33,850 nucleotides of DNA from Chitinophagaceae bacterium (lineage in GTDB: Bacteria; Bacteroidota; Bacteroidia; Chitinophagales; Chitinophagaceae). This document shows, piece after piece, positions 29,901 to 33,850 of the stretch. Position numbers and translations under genes: made by a program. The notes below the pieces were generated by a model that saw only the letters and a program-made list of their open reading frames with translations, was not told the DNA's origin and made no database searches. The DNA is taken from NCBI GenBank assembly GCA_016706055.1, contig JADJKL010000009.1, forward strand, positions 1 to 33,850, given 5' to 3'. Each line of letters opens with the position of its first letter. Position 1 is the stretch's first letter.

Positions 29901-30678
29901 TCTTTATATCCAATACTCTTAAAAAAGGTTTCCCTTCTTTGTAAACAAATTCAAATTTCTTCTTCAAATCGTCAGCCAATGAATAACCGTATGCTTCCAG
30001 CAATTTGTTTTTTTCTTTATCCCAATTGCGGATGCTGTCAAAATAATTGGCGCCATGTGTGTTTAATAATTGGGTAAGTACAATCACCTTTGGTAAACAA
30101 AGTGGATTCTCTGTATCCTCATAATCACAACTTGTATCAAAACTTCTTTCTTCATTTTTACTAATGATGACTTTGTAATCCTGACCGTTCAAAGGAACAG
30201 TAGCTTTTACCGTTTCATTTTCGGCAAAATCAATCTTGGCTTTATTAGTTCGTAAAAATATCTCTGCATCAGAAAACACTTCCTGCGAAGTAAAGTGGCG
30301 GATATTTTTTAGGTCAATTGTTTTCAACTTTACAACTGTGTGCCGCTGATCGTACTGCAAATTTTCTGATTGCAGATGTCCTCTGTCAATCAAATCTTGT
30401 AATTGAAATAATGCGGCTACTTCATGGCGGCATATATCACCTAAGTTATAAGGACATGCACAGCGCAATGATGTAGCTTTGGCATCTTTAAACTTTTGAA
30501 TATATACTTTATAAAAAGTAGAATAGCTATCGTCTTTTACACGAAAAACGGCGGAGCCAAACAGATCATCATAATCCACCAATTCTACAAAACCGATTGA
30601 ATGAATTTTTTTTCCTCTGCGGATTACTTCATCCGTTCCATGGGTATAGACAAACTTAACAAGGTGCGGTAAAGCCAA
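26909..30678 (-). pseudogene. SNF2-family helicase with N-terminal SWIM zinc finger, one frameshift
   Basis: DNA-dependent ATPase of the bacterial SNF2/RapA-like group, thought to remodel protein-nucleic-acid complexes. A SWIM finger CxCx7CxH is at residues 73-85 (CACPYNLGDICRH). After a long middle region come the helicase motifs: LADDMGLGKTVQAL (Walker A, about 28200-28240), VVLDESQAIKNPG (Walker B variant DESQ, near 27930), CMSGTPLQNN (motif III), ISLKAGGVGLNLT (motif V) and QQAIDRTHRIGQ (motif VI, near 27085-27110). One base is missing at about 29745: the first frame gives FNFNKKR and then nonsense, while the next gives TVDVVVGEPNETNE. Restored length is about 1,255 residues. No ATG fits; the first codon available is TTG at 30676-30678, just after stop codons. 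Motifs are intact. Confidence 0.9.
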
Positions 30679-30860
30679 ACTATTTTAGATTTTAAATTTA
30701 CGATTGAAGATTTTCAATAAAACAAATCTTACTTATCGAAAATGGATAACCGGCAAAACTAAAAGAAATAACAGCGTATTTCCATACAAAATGAAAGAAA
30801 TAAATAATAAATTTTATATCAGAAGTATACAGGAAAAAATAAAGTATCTTAGTAGATTTT

Positions 30861-31586
30861 TTACCCGACAATCAGTTTTCCTTCCTTGTACAATGGCAAC
30901 ACATTTGCCACATCATCCGTCAAACAATATTTAATATCATCAATCAATCCGAATCTTTCTACCAAACGATGATAGTGTGTAAGCTTCGGTGCAAAATCCA
31001 TGATATTGTTTTTATGCGATGCATGCATTGCCTCTGCCATTACAGAACTATCGCAATGAATGGTAAATTCTTTTTTAATACGGCTGATCACCGATCCAGC
31101 AAATAATGTGTCTTCAAGGTTAAAACGGTCTTTCCATCCTGCACAACCAAGTACCACATTCTTTTTTTCCTTTAACAAGAAATCGCAAACAGCTGATATG
31201 TTTGGAAAGGAACCTGAAATAATAGTATCTGCATTTTTCTCCAACGCCATGTGTAACAATCTTGTTCCATTAGTTGTTGTTAGTACCAACGTTTTACCTT
31301 CAATAAATTCTCTTGTATATTCTAATGGAGAGTTGCCATGCTGTAATCCATCGGCTATCATTCCATCTCTTTCGCCAGCAGCAATGCCATCAATGCTTTT
31401 TGAAATTTCAATTGCTTTGGGAACAGAATCAACGGGTATTACCGATTTAGCTCCATTGTACAATGCAGAAGCAATGGTAGAAGTAGCTCTGAATACATCT
31501 ATAATTACTACAACGCTGTTGCTTAAATCATACAGGTGTAATAAGGCTGGAGATAAGGAAGTGCTGAGGGTTGGTTTATCGGTCAT
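30861..31586 (-). CDS. comB: 2-phosphosulfolactate phosphatase family (ComB)
   Basis: Family enzymes hydrolyse 2-phosphosulfolactate to sulfolactate and phosphate, a coenzyme-M step in methanogens. In bacteria the role is sulfonate metabolism or is unknown. Motifs are VVVIIDVFRATSTIASAL, the nucleotide-like turn GAAGERDG (seen as GIAAGERDG), GNSPLEY, LTTTNGTRLL, GCAGWKDRF and LEDTLFAGSVI, all in family order. ATG 31586 (MTDKPTLS) is chosen over the in-frame ATG at 31598 because it fits the family start. Length 242. Intact. It lies 42 bp after the SRPBCC gene. In Bacteroidota a link to sulfonolipid (capnoid) or sulfolactate metabolism is conceivable, but nothing here shows it. Confidence 0.85.
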   Translation of the reverse strand: MTDKPTLSTSLSPALLHLYDLSNSVVVIIDVFRATSTIASALYNGAKSVIPVDSVPKAIEISKSIDGIAAGERDGMIADGLQHGNSPLEYTREFIEGKTLVLTTTNGTRLLHMALEKNADTIISGSFPNISAVCDFLLKEKKNVVLGCAGWKDRFNLEDTLFAGSVISRIKKEFTIHCDSSVMAEAMHASHKNNIMDFAPKLTHYHRLVERFGLIDDIKYCLTDDVANVLPLYKEGKLIVG

Positions 31587-31628
31587 ATAAGACAGCAAAA
31601 ATAAAGTAACAGAAATAAAAGCTCCTTG

Positions 31629-32106
31629 TTATTTTATAAGTAGTTTTTTCCATTTATCACTCTCAGCAAATTCTTTTATAGCTTGGTTTCTCTTTTCTAA
31701 CAAACGACGCATATATCTTGTAAGGTAAAGACTGTTAAACCATTCGCCAACGAGGCCATAAGGAGATTCGTAATGAAAGAGGTCGATTAAGATAGTTCCA
31801 TTGTCACAAGGTTTAAAATGATGCTCATGCTTCATTTCTCTGAAATCTCCCTGTAGCTGTTCGTCAGTAAAATTTGCCCGGTTTTATCATCTCCGCAATT
31901 TTTACCCGTAATATTCTGTTTTTAAAAAGATGCCTTGCCTTCCAGGTAACAGTTTCATCTTTTTCAATTAGGCCAAATCTTGTTCCAGCAACGGCTTCCT
32001 CCTTATAAGAGATCATAGATTCTTTATGCAAATCAATATGACGGCTCAGGTCAAAGACTATGTTTACCGGAGCTGCTATAAAAGTTGTAAGATGAATAGT
32101 TGGCAT
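31629..32106 (-). pseudogene. SRPBCC (START/Bet v1-like) family protein, one frameshift
   Basis: The N-terminal part begins PTIHLTTFIAAPVNIVFDLS, the usual first strand and helix of polyketide-cyclase/START-like proteins (SRPBCC), and continues RHIDLHKESMISYKEEAVAG and VTWKARHLFKNRILRVKI. Sense shifts at about 31870-31880 (GKF, then TDEQLQGDFREMKHEHHFKP in the next frame) and finishes with the long C-terminal helix (LYLTRYMRRLLEKRNQAIKE). Restored length is about 159 residues, the usual size. SRPBCC domains bind small hydrophobic ligands; the cell-division-inhibitor label often given to this subgroup is not supported by anything here. It lies between gcvT and comB, all on the minus strand. 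Confidence 0.8.
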
Positions 32107-32168
32107 TGAAGAAAGTTTGTACTAACAATATACTGCTGTATTCACAAAAATCCTACCGCATTATCATT

Positions 32169-33247
32169 TTATGAAAAAGGAATTTTAGAAACTTTTGCCA
32201 TTAGTAATTTATCCCTGACCTTAATGTAAATCTCCGTATCTAATGCTGAAAAAACTTTAGATACATATCCCATTCCAATTGCTTTTCCGAGACTAGGCGA
32301 CTGTGTGCCGGATGTTACATGACCAATTGTTGCGCCTGTAAAATCTTTTATTTCATAGCCATGACGGGGAATTCCTTTTCAATCATTTCAAAACCCACCA
32401 TTTTTTGTAATGCCTTCTGCTTTTTGTTTAGCAAATATTTCTTTAGCAGTAAATTCTTTTGTGAATTTAGTAATCCATCCAAGCCCTGCTTCCATTGGCG
32501 AAGTGGTATCATCTATATCATTACCATATAAGCAGAAACCCATTTCCAATCTTAGTGTATCTCTTGCACCAAGGCCAATTGCTTTCATTCCCTTTGGCCC
32601 GCCTTCGGCAAAAATAGCATCCCAGATTTTTTCAGCGTCTCCATCTTTATCTTCGAAATAAATCTCCACACCGCCTGCACCTGTATAACCTGTTGCACTT
32701 ACCAATACATTTTCCACTCCGGCAAATGTTCCTTTGGTAAAGTGTAATACTTCAAATTCAACACATCAATATCCGTTAGTGATTCTAATATTTTTGTTGC
32801 ATTTGGTCCTTGTATTGCCAACAAACAAGTTTTATCAGAGATGTTGTGCATCTCCACATTGTTTGTATTATGTTTTGCAATCCAGTTCCAGTCTTTTTCA
32901 ATATTGGAAGCATTTACTACCAACATGTAAACTTTATTTTCTTCAATGCAATACACTAACAAATCGTCAACGATGCCGCCTTCTTCATTTGGCAAACAGC
33001 TATACTGCGCCTGACCTGGTTTTAATTTAGCGGCATCATTACTTGTAACTCTTTGAATAAGATCTAATGCATTTCTCCTTTCAAATAAACTCACCCATAT
33101 GAACTTTACATCAAACACTCCTGCATTTTTTCTTACTGTTGCATGTTCGTCACAATGCCAGTGTATGATATTGGCATATTATATCCTGCAACTAAGCCAT
33201 TTTTGCACCAATGCAATATGTTTTTGGGTAAATGCGGTATTCTTCAT
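32169..33247 (-). pseudogene. gcvT: Glycine cleavage system T protein (aminomethyltransferase), frameshifted
   Basis: GcvT transfers the aminomethyl carbon of glycine from H-protein lipoyl to tetrahydrofolate, releasing ammonia. Blocks in order are KNTAFTQKHIAL at the start (ATG 33247), HWHCDEHATVRKNAGVFDV, RVTSNDAAKLKPGQAQYSCL, EEGGIVDDLLVY (folate-site Asp region), LLAIQGPNATKIL, GYTGAGGVEIYF, LGARDTLRLEMGFCLYG, DDTTSPMEAGLGW, and at the end VTSGTQSPSLGKAIGMGYV. Frame changes fall near 33080-33200, 32730-32760 and 32360-32400. Restored length is about 360 residues, as expected. The gene stands alone: gcvH and gcvP are not next to it, as is common in Bacteroidota. Conserved residues are intact. 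Confidence 0.9.
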
Positions 33248-33309
33248 ATAAGCAAATTTGAACGCAAATGTAGAGCAAAATCACTTGTTTGCTTCTTCAC
33301 TAATAATAT

Positions 33310-33342
33310 AAAAAAAGAAAAGCTCCTTTTACAGAGCCTTTC
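33310..33342 (-). terminator. Intrinsic terminator for the minus-strand gene at the right edge
   Basis: On the minus strand AAAGGCTC pairs with GAGCTTTT (8 bp with one G-U) across an 8-base loop and is followed by CTTTTTTT. It lies 45 bp after the stop of the broken gene and 63 bp before gcvT, so it separates the two. Confidence 0.72.
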
Positions 33343-33386
33343 TATTCCGGCATCATAGTTTCCATCAGTCTGTGCGAAAGCAGGCT

Positions 33387-33850
33387 TCAACCTATTTTAT
33401 TTAGAACCATTGCACCAGCGAAGAAACAGGTGATGAATGTCAGCAATATCATGGTTACAATCTTTCTTCTTTATTTTCTACAGGTACAATTGCCTCAGGC
33501 TTTATTTCTTTCAATTCTTTTATCTTCCTATCACTTTCCTCTTTTTACGTTCTTCCTCTTGTATTTGTTTTTGAATATCGTTTTTCTCTTTATTATCAGT
33601 TCGGGATAACAGTATTCATTGTCAAGGCTGCTGCTTTTCAATTACCTCGCAGTTTCAGTTTTAGTTTTCCATTAATTCCCATTGTGTAATCTACACCTAG
33701 AAGAAACCGTGAAGATCTGTCATCAATTTCCACATTCACCACTCTGTTACGCATAGAGCTTCTTCTTACTCTCTTACATTTACAGCGTTCAGTTTTTCAC
33801 TTACCGAATCATCAAAACGAATTTTTCTTTCCAATTGGAACTAGTATTTC
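33387..33850 (-). pseudogene. Unknown protein with coiled coil and C-terminal membrane helix (partial, frameshifted, 5' end outside window)
   Basis: Read from the window edge on the minus strand: FDDSVSEKLNAVNVRE, NRVVNVEIDDRSSRFLLGVD, YTMGINGKLKLKLRGN, and then in other frames a charged coiled coil (IQKQIQEEERKKR, KIKELKEIKPEAIVPVEN) and a last block TMILLTFITCFFAGAMVLNK, a C-terminal membrane helix ending at 33387. At least four frame changes in 460 bp. The layout of a beta segment, a Lys/Glu linker and a tail anchor is not specific to any family I know. The terminator downstream supports a real gene end. Confidence 0.4.

Noticed and set aside
30704..30934. 76-codon plus-strand open frame
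   Set aside because: It overlaps the end of comB in antisense and the rest is AT-rich intergenic sequence with no protein-like pattern.

Overview
The window looks like chromosomal DNA of a Bacteroidota bacterium, most likely Chitinophagaceae or a close relative. This rests on low GC (roughly the high 30s percent by eye), large OMP_b-brl-type outer-membrane proteins with an N-terminal carboxypeptidase-regulatory-like domain, DUF2141, DUF4256 and YHYH families, many lipoproteins, and no clear Shine-Dalgarno sites. I saw no tRNA, rRNA, CRISPR array or transposase. Many reading frames are broken by single-base shifts, with conserved protein sequence continuing in another frame. Damage is heaviest at about 1-9.7 kb, 13.2-18.7 kb and 32.3-33.85 kb, and light at 18.8-32.0 kb. 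It looks like uncorrected sequencing error, mostly missing bases, more than natural decay, so I annotate broken loci as single genes.

Layout. 1-2237: propeller/Y_Y_Y-type sensor histidine kinase. 2370-6435: four secreted products, namely a large unknown with a C-terminal Tudor/SH3-like half, a lipoprotein, a PHB-depolymerase-like esterase, and a second unknown whose C-terminal half resembles that of the first. 6497-8488: a TPR-HisKA_2 histidine kinase overlapping by 4 bp a receiver-LuxR response regulator. 8496-10705: a membrane protein, a SnoaL-like gene bracketed by short inverted repeats, and a secreted TPR protein. 10800-13045: katG on the minus strand. 13250-18672: an ECF sigma factor, a possible membrane-anchored sensor, a GC-richer stretch with no readable gene, then a tight run of secreted genes (an 'AHNP' protein, two YHYH proteins, a MORN-like lipoprotein and an SCO copper chaperone). 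18823-19959: DUF4256, with an in-frame palindromic insertion, and DUF2141. 19976-26801, minus strand: two paralogous outer-membrane barrel proteins flanking a 195-aa secreted unknown and a 53-codon plus-strand ORF. 26909-33247, minus strand: SWIM-SNF2 helicase, ComB-like phosphatase, SRPBCC protein and gcvT. 33387 to the window edge: a broken gene with a C-terminal membrane helix.

The best candidate for a little-described system is 13250-18672. A sigma factor, a possible envelope sensor and five exported proteins that include an SCO chaperone and two histidine-rich YHYH proteins suggest an envelope metal (probably copper) module. The second candidate is the pair of proteins with matching Tudor-like C-terminal halves around the lipoprotein and esterase at 2.4-6.4 kb.
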